A stretch of DNA of 64,000 nucleotides from an uncultured bacterium (GTDB lineage: Bacteria > Elusimicrobiota > Elusimicrobia > Elusimicrobiales > Elusimicrobiaceae): NCBI GenBank assembly GCA_949298795.1, contig CASFXV010000002.1, forward strand, positions 62,001-126,000. Direction: 5' to 3'. Each line of letters opens with the position of its first letter. Position 1 is the first letter of the stretch. The notes under the pieces were generated by a model. That model did no database searches. It was not told the DNA's origin and saw only the letters and a list, made by a program, of their open reading frames with translations. The position numbers and the translations under genes were made by a program. Below, piece after piece: positions 40,008-47,498 of the stretch.

Positions 40008-41447
40008 ATGCATATGGACCCAATAGCCCTGTCTTCTTTTGGTATAGCCGGCGCGCTGTATGTTGTGTTGCAGCTCAGCGTTACCATACACATTTTGTTA
40101 CATAAAGACGAAGTCCCCAGCGCCATAGGCTGGATGGGCCTCATTTGGCTTACCCCGTTATTGGGTACGGTCATCTATGTATTATTGGGGATAAACCGCA
40201 TACACCGCAAGGCCCTGTCCCTGCGCAACAGCGGGCCCAATATCATTACACATTCTAACCCCAATATAACAGAAGCCCAACGCCACATACCGCCCTCTTT
40301 TATACAGTTGCTTCGTTTGGGTTATAAAGTACACCCGCAACATTTTGCCGCCGGAAACCGTATCACCCCTTATATTAACGGAGACGCCGCCTACCCGGAA
40401 ATGTGCCGCCTTATATCTTCAGCCAAAAAAGAAGTTTTAATCTCCAGCTATATTTTTAATAATGACAAAGCCGGCCAAATGATTTTATCCGCCGCCCAAA
40501 ACGCCGTAAAAAACGGAGCCAAAGTAAAAATTTTGGTGGACGGAGTGGGGCTCAATTATTCCAAACCCAATTTAGCGCACGCCGTTAAAAAACACAAGGG
40601 GATAGAATTTGGCGTGTTTCTCCCGTCCAAAAGCCCGGTCACGCTGCCGTTCCTTAATCTGCGCAATCACCGCAAAATGATGATTATAGACGGGAAAGAA
40701 GCCTTTTTTGGCGGAATGAATATTGCCGCCGGCAACCTGATAGCCCAACAGCCTAAAGAACCCATACAAGACGTAACCTTTAAAGTACAAGGCCCCGTAG
40801 TACAGCAAATGATACGGGTTTTTGAGGAAGATTGGATTTTTTCCGGGAAAAAGCATTTTATTCCGTTTTCCGTTTCAGAACAAACACTCCTTCCCGGAGC
40901 CACCCCCGCACGCATTATCCCGGACGGGCCGGATAACGATTTTGGGAAAATAAAAACATTAATCATGGGGGCTTTGGTATGCGCCCAAAAATCCATACAC
41001 ATCGTTACGCCGTATTTCCTGCCGGAAAGGGACGTGCTTAACGCCCTAGCGCTGGCCAGTATGCGCGGGGTACATGTGGAAATTATCCTTCCTTCCAAAA
41101 GCAATATATGGGGGATGGACTGGGCCATGCGGGCCAACTTTCCCCGTTTGCTCAAAAGAGGCATTAAGATTTACCATACCCCGCCGCCATTTGATCACAG
41201 CAAACTTCTTGTGGTGGACGAGGCGTGGACGTTTATCGGATCGGCCAATTGGGACGTGCGCAGCTTTCGGCTTAATTTTGAGTGCAACCTGGAATGCTTA
41301 GGCCCCGGCCCCGCCGCCCAAACGCTTAAAATCATTCACGCCAAAAAACAAAACGCCAAGGCCGAAGTGCTTAACCCGCACCAACACCCCCCTATGTGGA
41401 AATTAATAAGAAACAACGCGTTTAAATTGTTGACCCCTTATTACTAA
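40008..41447 (+). CDS. cls: Cardiolipin synthase-like phospholipase D family protein
   Basis: 479 residues. Two N-terminal TM helices (about 5-55), linker, then two PLD domains with complete HKD motifs: 'HRKMMIIDGKEAFFGGMN' and 'HSKLLVVDEAWTFIGSANWD'. This architecture and length match bacterial ClsA-type enzymes that condense two phosphatidylglycerols into cardiolipin at the inner membrane. Start at 40008 is preferred; 40014 is also possible. The stop is 1 bp before the next ATG. Confidence 0.88.
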   Translation: MHMDPIALSSFGIAGALYVVLQLSVTIHILLHKDEVPSAIGWMGLIWLTPLLGTVIYVLLGINRIHRKALSLRNSGPNIITHSNPNITEAQRHIPPSFIQLLRLGYKVHPQHFAAGNRITPYINGDAAYPEMCRLISSAKKEVLISSYIFNNDKAGQMILSAAQNAVKNGAKVKILVDGVGLNYSKPNLAHAVKKHKGIEFGVFLPSKSPVTLPFLNLRNHRKMMIIDGKEAFFGGMNIAAGNLIAQQPKEPIQDVTFKVQGPVVQQMIRVFEEDWIFSGKKHFIPFSVSEQTLLPGATPARIIPDGPDNDFGKIKTLIMGALVCAQKSIHIVTPYFLPERDVLNALALASMRGVHVEIILPSKSNIWGMDWAMRANFPRLLKRGIKIYHTPPPFDHSKLLVVDEAWTFIGSANWDVRSFRLNFECNLECLGPGPAAQTLKIIHAKKQNAKAEVLNPHQHPPMWKLIRNNAFKLLTPYY

Positions 41448-41448
41448 T

Positions 41449-42189
41449 ATGTTTTATACCAAACCGGGAAAAGACCATATTCTCATTATAAAAGGAAAAG
41501 CGGAAAAAACCTGCCTGCCGCGTCAATTTGCTGTATGCGTATGGAATTTGCATAAATGCAAAGGCCCCGGCTGGAAAGAAGAATTTGCCCGGCATTGTCA
41601 AAAAAGTGATTTGTTCCTTTCGCAAGAAATCATGTTCCGCCCGGAAGAAGAAAACAGCTTTTGCTCCGCCGGGTTGGAATGGACGTCCGCCGTCAGCTTT
41701 TTTTCTTTTCTTCGTAAAGCCCCCATAGGGATAGCCACCGGGTGCCGCGCCCCAGCGCTGCGGGCCGATTACCGCGCCAATGTGTTTGAACCTTTTGTAC
41801 AAACCCCCAAAATGACGCTTAGCACCTTATACCCCACCGAACGGGGGCTGCTGTTGGTGGTTAATTTGCATGCCATCAACTTTAGGGGATTAAAGCCGTT
41901 TAACCTGCATATGGCGGCCGCCGCGGAACTTCTGCGCGGGTTTGACGGCCCCGCTTTGGTGGCGGGTGATTTTAACGTGTGGAGCAAAAAACGTTTAAAC
42001 GCCATGCGGCAAACGGCCCAGGCACTGCAATTAAACGAAATTTCTTTTGAGCCGGACAACCGCTCGCGCTTTTTTGGCAAAAAACTGGACTTTATATTTA
42101 CCCGCGGCTTAAAACTGCTACACGCGGAAGCGTTTCCTTCTTCCGCGTCTGACCACAACCCCCTTACCGCCCTGCTGGAAGTGCAATAA
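41449..42189 (+). CDS. Endonuclease/exonuclease/phosphatase family hydrolase
   Basis: 246-residue Mg2+-dependent EEP-fold protein. Motifs: 'LSQEIMF' (metal Glu), 'LVVNLHAIN', 'LVAGDFNVWSKKR' (D-x-N), 'LDFIFTRGL' and 'SDHNPL' (catalytic Asp-His). No signal peptide. Immediately follows the cardiolipin synthase-like gene (1-bp gap), as small EEP proteins often do next to PLD enzymes. Substrate may be a phosphodiester of lipid or nucleic acid; not determinable here. Confidence 0.82.
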   Translation: MFYTKPGKDHILIIKGKAEKTCLPRQFAVCVWNLHKCKGPGWKEEFARHCQKSDLFLSQEIMFRPEEENSFCSAGLEWTSAVSFFSFLRKAPIGIATGCRAPALRADYRANVFEPFVQTPKMTLSTLYPTERGLLLVVNLHAINFRGLKPFNLHMAAAAELLRGFDGPALVAGDFNVWSKKRLNAMRQTAQALQLNEISFEPDNRSRFFGKKLDFIFTRGLKLLHAEAFPSSASDHNPLTALLEVQ

Positions 42190-42204
42190 CCCCCTTTCCA
42201 AATA

Positions 42205-42213
42205 TGCTAAAAT
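42205..42213 (+). promoter_or_regulatory. Extended -10 of the hydrogenase gene
   Basis: TGC-TAAAAT, 31 nt upstream of the ATG. The short leader has no recognisable SD. Confidence 0.45.
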
Positions 42214-42244
42214 ATAAAAAATAGCTTATTTTTACGAAACAATT

Positions 42245-43726
42245 ATGAACACAACAGACAATAAAGCCGTATTTTTTAAACGCCGGGCCTTACGGGAAGT
42301 AATTGAGGCCTTTGACCGGGGCGAACTGGAAACAAACGCTTTTCGCATTCCTTTTAAAGTAATTCCGCCGGATTCCAAATCCGCCGTGCGCTGCTGCATT
42401 TATAAAGAACGGGCCGTTTTCCGCGCACGCACGCTGGCCGCCTTAGGGGGCAGTGTGGAGCAGGACGACGAAGCCACCTCTTTAAACGAATACGCCAAGC
42501 AGGCGCTGCTGCGCAAAGATATTCCGTCCACCCCGCTTACGGTAATGGATATTGCCTGCAAAGGCTGCGTGAAAGCGCGCCATATCGTAACGGAAGCCTG
42601 CCAAGGCTGTTTAGCCCGCCCGTGCCAACAGGCATGTAAATTTGGGGCCATCTCTTTTGAAAACGGACGCTCTAAAATTGACCCGGACAAATGCAAAAAC
42701 TGCGGCCAATGCAAAGAAGCCTGCCCCTACAACGCCATTACCTACGTGCCCGTTCCGTGCGAACAATCCTGCCCGGTAAACGCCATTCATAAAGGGGAAA
42801 ACGGATTTGCTGAAATTGATTTTGACAAATGTATTTCCTGCGGGCATTGTATGGACGCATGCCCCTTTGGCGCCATTATGGAACGCAGCCAACTAATTGA
42901 TATATTAAGCACCATGAAAAGCGGCAAGAAAGTATGCGCCATGATTGCCCCTTCCATCGTGGGTCAGTTTGACTGCACCCTCCCCCAGTTGATGACAGCC
43001 ATTAAAAAAGCCGGCTTTGCCAAAGTAACCGAAGTAGCCCTGGGCGCGGACGTAACCACCGCCCACGAAGCGGCAGAACTGGTGGAACGCCTGGAACGCG
43101 GGGACAAGTTTATGACCACGTCCTGCTGTTCCGCCTGGATACAGGCCGTTAAAAAACATTTGCCGGCCTTGAAACCTTTTGTTTCCGACACGCTGACCCC
43201 CATGGCTTATACGGCTGAAATTGAAAAGAAAAACGGTTTTACCACCGTATTCGTGGGACCGTGCGTATCCAAACGCGTAGAAGCGACGGACAACCCCAAT
43301 ATTGATTATGTAATGACGTACGAAGAATTGGGCGCCATGCTGGACGCAAAAGGCATTAACCCCGCCGAATGTGAAGACACCCCATTAGATCCGTCCATCT
43401 CCGGCGAAGGCCGCTATTACGGCGTTACCGGCGGTGTAGCGGAGGCGGTAGAACACGCCCTGCCCGGACGGACCATTAAAAAAATGGCTATCAACGGGTT
43501 GGATAAAAAAGCCATGCTTATGCTGCAAGCCTACGCTAAAGGAATTGGGGACTTTCAGCTTTTAGAAGTAATGAGCTGCAAGGGAGGCTGCATTGGCGGC
43601 CCCTGCACCATGAAAAAACAGGCCCAGGTTATCAAGCCCATTAAAGACTTGGTAGCCCAAAGCCCCAAAGTAAAACCCGCCGTCTTGCACGAGAGCAAAA
43701 AAACGGATAAAAAAGAAAGCAAATAA
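42245..43726 (+). CDS. [FeFe] hydrogenase, group-B-like monomer
   Basis: 493 residues. N-terminal ferredoxin region with four cysteine groups about 100-205: 'CQGCLARPCQQAC', 'CKNCGQCKEACP', 'CEQSCP' and 'CISCGHCMDACP'. H-cluster motifs: L1 'TSCCSAW', L2 'GPCVSKR', L3 'MSCKGGCIGGPC'. These L1-L3 variants differ from group A (TSCCPxW, MPCxxK, ExMACxxGCxxGGGxP) and fit group B enzymes. Lacks the PAS domain of group C sensors. It should reduce protons with electrons from ferredoxin. No maturases (HydEFG) or electron-bifurcating partners are adjacent. Confidence 0.88.
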   Translation: MNTTDNKAVFFKRRALREVIEAFDRGELETNAFRIPFKVIPPDSKSAVRCCIYKERAVFRARTLAALGGSVEQDDEATSLNEYAKQALLRKDIPSTPLTVMDIACKGCVKARHIVTEACQGCLARPCQQACKFGAISFENGRSKIDPDKCKNCGQCKEACPYNAITYVPVPCEQSCPVNAIHKGENGFAEIDFDKCISCGHCMDACPFGAIMERSQLIDILSTMKSGKKVCAMIAPSIVGQFDCTLPQLMTAIKKAGFAKVTEVALGADVTTAHEAAELVERLERGDKFMTTSCCSAWIQAVKKHLPALKPFVSDTLTPMAYTAEIEKKNGFTTVFVGPCVSKRVEATDNPNIDYVMTYEELGAMLDAKGINPAECEDTPLDPSISGEGRYYGVTGGVAEAVEHALPGRTIKKMAINGLDKKAMLMLQAYAKGIGDFQLLEVMSCKGGCIGGPCTMKKQAQVIKPIKDLVAQSPKVKPAVLHESKKTDKKESK

Positions 43727-43746
43727 AAACCTGTCTTATAAAATAC

Positions 43747-43777
43747 AAAACCCCCGCTTGTTAAAAGCGGGGGTTTT
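43747..43777. terminator. Bidirectional terminator after the hydrogenase gene
   Basis: AAAACCCCCGCTT / AAGCGGGGGTTTT stem, 5-nt loop. Its core is identical to the terminator at 7871-7901. Confidence 0.9.
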
Positions 43778-43798
43778 AAAATACGCAAACTTAAAACA

Positions 43799-44410
43799 TT
43801 AATTAAAAGGGTCTTCTTCACACTCGTTTAGGCAAATATCCAATATTTTTTCTTTTACCTCAAAACCCAAACGGATAATGCGGTCTTCAGTCGTCCAATC
43901 CCTAAACCACACAAAAACGGTATTGCCCTTGCGTTCCACTTTATCGGGAAACTGGCTTTTGGCATCAAAATCAAACCGCAGCAAGGCACGCAAACGCAGG
44001 AATGTATCCTCGCTCATGCTAAACAAATCCATCGGGTTGCCCGCGGCTACGACATACGGGGCAAACAGTTTATTGTTGTTGGTTTCCAGCTGCAACCATT
44101 CCCGGCGGCCCTTTATCAAGGCGTATATAGAAGTTAATTGGCTTTCCGCTCTGGCGCCGTATTCTTGTTTTACCAGCTGTACGAATTTACTTTCCGGAGT
44201 CATAAAATCCTGATAGCAAAGTTTTATGTATATTTCCTCTTTTTTATGGCGGGCGTCATACCAGTTGGACAAAAGGCCGGCAGGATAAACTTCCTGTTCC
44301 ACTTGCCACAAATAATAAACCCATTGCGGATAGGTTTGCGCAAAAGTAGGAAGAGCAAACGAAAAGACAAACATTACAAGTAAAATGATTTTCTTCATAT
44401 TTATTAGCAT
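43799..44410 (-). CDS. Secreted protein of unknown function with the shared leader element
   Basis: 203 residues, signal peptide ending near PTFAQ. No family recognised. The mature protein is Tyr/Trp-rich at its start ('YPQWVYYLWQVEQEVYP') and ends with an acidic 'CLNECEEDPFN' holding two of its three cysteines. It is not a homologue of the tandem paralogues at 12052-15109, yet its leader carries the same ordered motif. GGGGG is 6 nt before ATG 44410; a second ATG at 44398 restores a typical MKK signal peptide start. Confidence 0.65.
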   Translation of the reverse strand: MLINMKKIILLVMFVFSFALPTFAQTYPQWVYYLWQVEQEVYPAGLLSNWYDARHKKEEIYIKLCYQDFMTPESKFVQLVKQEYGARAESQLTSIYALIKGRREWLQLETNNNKLFAPYVVAAGNPMDLFSMSEDTFLRLRALLRFDFDAKSQFPDKVERKGNTVFVWFRDWTTEDRIIRLGFEVKEKILDICLNECEEDPFN

Positions 44411-44416
44411 ACAAAA

Positions 44417-44466
44417 CCCCCACAGCGTATACCAGGGTCATTAGACCCAAACGTTATATAGGCCCA
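44417..44466 (-). promoter_or_regulatory. Shared leader element, copy C
   Basis: Minus strand: TGGGCCTA, then TGGGTCT-AAT-GACCCTGG, then GGGGG just before the start codon. Here GGGTC / GACCC form a perfect 5-bp stem with a 4-nt loop. Confidence 0.5.
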
Positions 44467-44571
44467 TTTCTTAAAATTTATATCATTTCTCAATTTATGG
44501 TATTTAATAATCTCCTAAATGCATGATTGGTTATATTTAAAAATTTCTTTTTTCAACGAATCTTTTACACA

Positions 44572-44602
44572 CAAAAGCCCCTCTTTCAAAAAGGGGCTTT
44601 TG
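44572..44602 (-). terminator. Terminator of the pilin-like gene
   Basis: CAAAAGCCCCT / AGGGGCTTTTG stem of 11 bp, T-rich on the minus strand, 42 bp past the stop at 44645. Confidence 0.85.
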
Positions 44603-44644
44603 CAATATATCTAATACATTCAACAATGTAATAAGTAACCTTCT

Positions 44645-45139
44645 TTAATCTCCCACCGGCATATAATACTGGGGAGAACCAGAGGCATTCTTTTTTTCCC
44701 ACCCTAACGATTTGGCTACCTGCTCGCCAAAATCCGTATATACATAACAGAAAGGCTTGATATGCATATGAAAAGAAAGATCACACTGCCAGGCCGAGGA
44801 CAAAGGTAATTTGATATATCTTCGCACATAATCACTCTGCTGAGTCCAACAATGAATATGATCTTCCTCGTTTCCAAAACACGCCAACAACTGTCCATTT
44901 GTTAAGAAAGATTCTCTCCACCCGCCGGACACATCACTTAAAGAGGAAGGTGCTTTCCCGTTGGCCATATAATATAAGTTAAATTCCTGGCGCAAGTGAC
45001 GCGCCTCCGTTAATATATTACTAATACGTCCCTTTGCGACCGCTTTTTGATATTGAGGCACAGCCACAGAGGCTAAAATACCAATAATTAACACCACTAC
45101 TAACAGTTCTATTAGCGTAAATCCGGTTATTTTCCACAT
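44645..45139 (-). CDS. Type IV pilin-like protein (prepilin N-terminal methylation domain)
   Basis: 164 residues. Very short leader peptide MWKITG followed by FTLIELL and a hydrophobic helix of about 22 residues, the class III signal cleaved by prepilin peptidase. The 'PQYQKAVAKGR' helix continuation and 'EARHLRQEFNLYYMANGKAPSSLSD' resemble the abundant Elusimicrobium pilin-like proteins. Four cysteines in the C-terminal domain could form disulfides. Isolated from any assembly genes (pilB, pilD, pilC absent), consistent with dispersed minor pilins. GGGGGG acts as SD. Confidence 0.9.
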   Translation of the reverse strand: MWKITGFTLIELLVVVLIIGILASVAVPQYQKAVAKGRISNILTEARHLRQEFNLYYMANGKAPSSLSDVSGGWRESFLTNGQLLACFGNEEDHIHCWTQQSDYVRRYIKLPLSSAWQCDLSFHMHIKPFCYVYTDFGEQVAKSLGWEKKNASGSPQYYMPVGD

Positions 45140-45507
45140 AGAATGATCCCCCCTACAGGCATTGCATAAAAGTCACTATATCAAAAAAAACAAAGCAAGC
45201 GCCTTGAAAATAAATCAAAACTCCGCAAAGAGAATCGGATAACTTTTCCAATAAACGCATACCATTTTTACCGGTAAATTTTACAATCAAAATATATTTC
45301 TTTAGCTTGTATGATATGGAATATTTCATGGTATATTTTTTCTCTATACTTTTTATCTTTCGTAAATAATTTGTTAAATAACCACACAGCACGGGAAGAA
45401 ACTCAACCACCTGACACAAAATATACAGTATCCCAAAACGCAACTATTACGACAGGCTCATGCAAAAAAACTATATCCATTTTTAAACAAGCGGATTGCT
45501 AAATACA
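45140..45507. other. AT-rich gap with no convincing gene
   Basis: The 368 bp between the pilin gene and the rpsI terminator are clearly richer in A/T than their surroundings. Minus strand bears the pilin promoter near 45175-45183. Short open frames exist on both strands but show no codon bias, Shine-Dalgarno or family resemblance. No stable RNA fold or repeat was recognised. Confidence 0.5.
45175..45183 (-). promoter_or_regulatory. Extended -10 of the pilin-like gene
   Basis: TGA-TATAGT on the minus strand, about 36 nt before the ATG, after a long T tract. Confidence 0.45.
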
Positions 45508-45534
45508 AAAACCCCTCCCAATAACGGGAGGGGT
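45508..45534 (-). terminator. Terminator of the rplM-rpsI operon
   Basis: ACCCCTCCC / GGGAGGGGT stem followed by TTTTTGT on the minus strand. Confidence 0.9.
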
Positions 45535-45563
45535 TTCTTGCAAAACTTGGTTCCGCCCAACGA

Positions 45564-45959
45564 TTAACGTTTGGAGAACTGGAAGCGTTTGCGCGCACCC
45601 GGCTGGCCCGGTTTTTTGCGTTCCACCATTCTGGGGTCGCGCGTTAAGAAACCGGCTTTTTTGACAGCTTTTTTAATATCTTCGCTGATAGTAGCCAAGG
45701 AGCGGGCAATAGCGTGGCGCACGGCGCCGGCTTGAGCGGCTACTCCGCCGCCGTTTACTTTGGCTTTTACATCGTACTCTTTGTCCAAATTGGTCAGCAC
45801 GAGCGGGGCTTTTACCGCCGCTTTGTAGCGTTCGCAGCCGCCAAAGTAGTCTTCCAACGTTCTGGCATTGATGGTAATTTCGCCCTTGCCTTTTAAGAGT
45901 TCAACCTGGGCGACGGAGGTTTTTCTTCTTCCGGTTTTAAGTTCTTTGGTATTGTTCAT
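45564..45959 (-). CDS. rpsI: 30S ribosomal protein S9 (uS9)
   Basis: 131 residues; 'GRRKTSVAQV' start region, 'GGGVAAQAGAVRHAIAR' and the invariant C-terminal tail ending FQFSKR that reaches the P-site tRNA. Cotranscribed after rplM with a 14-bp gap, as in nearly all bacteria. Confidence 0.97.
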   Translation of the reverse strand: MNNTKELKTGRRKTSVAQVELLKGKGEITINARTLEDYFGGCERYKAAVKAPLVLTNLDKEYDVKAKVNGGGVAAQAGAVRHAIARSLATISEDIKKAVKKAGFLTRDPRMVERKKPGQPGARKRFQFSKR

Positions 45960-45973
45960 AAATAGTTTCCCTC

Positions 45974-46399
45974 TTATTTGCCAAAACGATGGCCGAAATC
46001 ATGTTCCTCACCGGCGAACAAGCGCAGGCGTTTCATTCTGGGGGCGCGAAGTCTGTTCACGTCCAACATTCTTTTTACCGCCAGTTCAATCACGCGGGTA
46101 GGATCTTTTTCCATCTGTCTTTTAAGCGGGATTTCTTTACCGCCTTTGGCATAACCGGAGTGGGTGAAATAAATTTTTTGTTCCAATTTATTACCGGTAA
46201 CGGCTATTTTGGCAGCATTGGTGACTACGACAAAGTCTCCGCAGTCCATGCTGGGGGTGTAAGTTCTTTTGTGTTTGCCCATCAGCAGTACGGCAATTTG
46301 GGTAGCCAGTCTGCCTAAGGTCTGTCCGCTGGCGTCAATATGATGCCATTTGCGGGAGGTTTCAACTTCCTTTACGGAAGGCAAAAAAGTTTTTGTCAT
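45974..46399 (-). CDS. rplM: 50S ribosomal protein L13 (uL13)
   Basis: 141 residues; 'WHHIDASGQTLGRLATQIA', 'GDFVVVTNAAKIAVTGNKL', 'KKIYFTHSGYAKG'-like segment and the conserved 'VKRMLDVNRLRAPRMKRLRLF'. First gene of the rplM-rpsI operon. Its leader contains a GC-rich hairpin (46430-46449) that may be an autoregulatory site. The SD is weak (AAGGT). Confidence 0.97.
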   Translation of the reverse strand: MTKTFLPSVKEVETSRKWHHIDASGQTLGRLATQIAVLLMGKHKRTYTPSMDCGDFVVVTNAAKIAVTGNKLEQKIYFTHSGYAKGGKEIPLKRQMEKDPTRVIELAVKRMLDVNRLRAPRMKRLRLFAGEEHDFGHRFGK

Positions 46400-46429
46400 G
46401 TTTTGTTTCTACCTTTTGTAATTAATGCG

Positions 46430-46449
46430 CAGCGGAGTGGTGGCCGCTG
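46430..46449 (-). promoter_or_regulatory. Hairpin in the rplM leader, candidate L13 autoregulatory site
   Basis: CAGCGG-CCACCACT-CCGCTG: 6-bp perfect stem with 8-nt loop, midway between the promoter and the L13 start. L13 leaders with autogenous control are known in other bacteria; no sequence match is claimed. Confidence 0.35.
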
Positions 46450-46475
46450 TCTTAATGACTCGTGGTTTCCTATAT

Positions 46476-46484
46476 ATTATAGCA
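46476..46484 (-). promoter_or_regulatory. Promoter (-10) of the rplM-rpsI operon
   Basis: TGC-TATAAT on the minus strand. Predicted leader about 70 nt. Confidence 0.6.
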
Positions 46485-46511
46485 AAATCGTCCGTGTTTT
46501 TTGCAGGTTTT

Positions 46512-47498
46512 TTACGCTGACGGCTGTAAAGAGTCCAACACTTCTTTAAACAGGCTTTGCACCTGTTCCAGCAAATCCAAGCGCACAAACTTGCCCCGCA
46601 CTTCGGCCGCGTTGGGAAAATCCTTTATCCAATACCCGGCCGTTTTGCGGCTGCGGTTAATGCCAATGCGTTCCCCGTAATGGGCCACGTTTTCTTCTAT
46701 CAAGGCCAAATACGTCCGCAAACGCTGGGCCGGGGTATGGCTGGTAACGGGCTGCCCTTGCAATTCATTGGCTATATCCCGGAAAATAAGCGGGTTGCCC
46801 ACGGCCCCGCGCCCAATCATCACGCCGGCGCACCCCGCTTGAAAAAATTGTTTTGCGTCCTGCGCGTTCAACACGCCGCCGTTCCCGATAACCGGGATTT
46901 TTACCGCGGCACACACCCGGGCCAGCGCCTCTATATTAGGCGGGCCGCTGTGTACGTCCACCGCGGCACGCGCGTGCATAACCACAGCCGCCGCGCCCGC
47001 CTCCTGCGCCAAATACGCCAGCCGGGAGCCCAAAAATTCTTTATGGTTTAACGCAATGCGCGTTTTAAGCGTAACCGGTATGCTGACGGCTTTTACCGCC
47101 GCTTCCAGCAGACGGGCTAAATGGGCCGGGTCTTTCATCAGCACGCAGCCCGCCCCCGCCTTATTTATTTTTTTAACGGGGCAACCGGCATTTAAATCCA
47201 CAATATCCGCCCCGGCTGCCTGGGCGTTGCGGGCGGCTTGGGCAATGGTGTGCGCGTCTGAACCAAAAATTTGCATGGAAACGGGGTGCTCTTTAGCAGA
47301 CACCTGAAGCATTCTCCCGCTGCGCGCGTTGCCATAATGCAGCGCGTGTGCGGAAACCATTTCCGCACAAACGAGCCCCGCCCCGCCCCGCAAACATAAA
47401 ATGCGGAAAGGGGAATCCGTTATCCCGGCCATAGGGGCCAACACCAAATTATTGGCGCAGGTCACGCCGGCTATTTTAAGCGGCCGGATAAAATCCAT
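46512..47498 (-). CDS. dus: tRNA-dihydrouridine synthase (DusB-like)
   Basis: 328-residue FMN TIM-barrel enzyme that reduces uridine in tRNA. 'LAPMAGITDSPFR' start, 'NAGCPVKKINKAGAGCVLMKDP' with the catalytic Cys, 'KTRIAL', 'HARAAVDVHSGPPN' and 'IPVIGNGGV'. ATG 47498 overlaps the upstream TGA (TGATG), and AAGGA is 7 nt upstream; a TTG at 47501 is less likely. Last gene of the 5'-nucleotidase cluster. Confidence 0.92.
   Translation of the reverse strand: MDFIRPLKIAGVTCANNLVLAPMAGITDSPFRILCLRGGAGLVCAEMVSAHALHYGNARSGRMLQVSAKEHPVSMQIFGSDAHTIAQAARNAQAAGADIVDLNAGCPVKKINKAGAGCVLMKDPAHLARLLEAAVKAVSIPVTLKTRIALNHKEFLGSRLAYLAQEAGAAAVVMHARAAVDVHSGPPNIEALARVCAAVKIPVIGNGGVLNAQDAKQFFQAGCAGVMIGRGAVGNPLIFRDIANELQGQPVTSHTPAQRLRTYLALIEENVAHYGERIGINRSRKTAGYWIKDFPNAAEVRGKFVRLDLLEQVQSLFKEVLDSLQPSA

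Noticed and set aside
45153-45443. Possible 96-codon minus-strand gene, and a 63-codon plus-strand frame at 45311-45502, in the AT-rich gap
   Set aside because: No Shine-Dalgarno, no codon bias, Phe/Tyr/Lys-rich composition expected from random AT-rich DNA.
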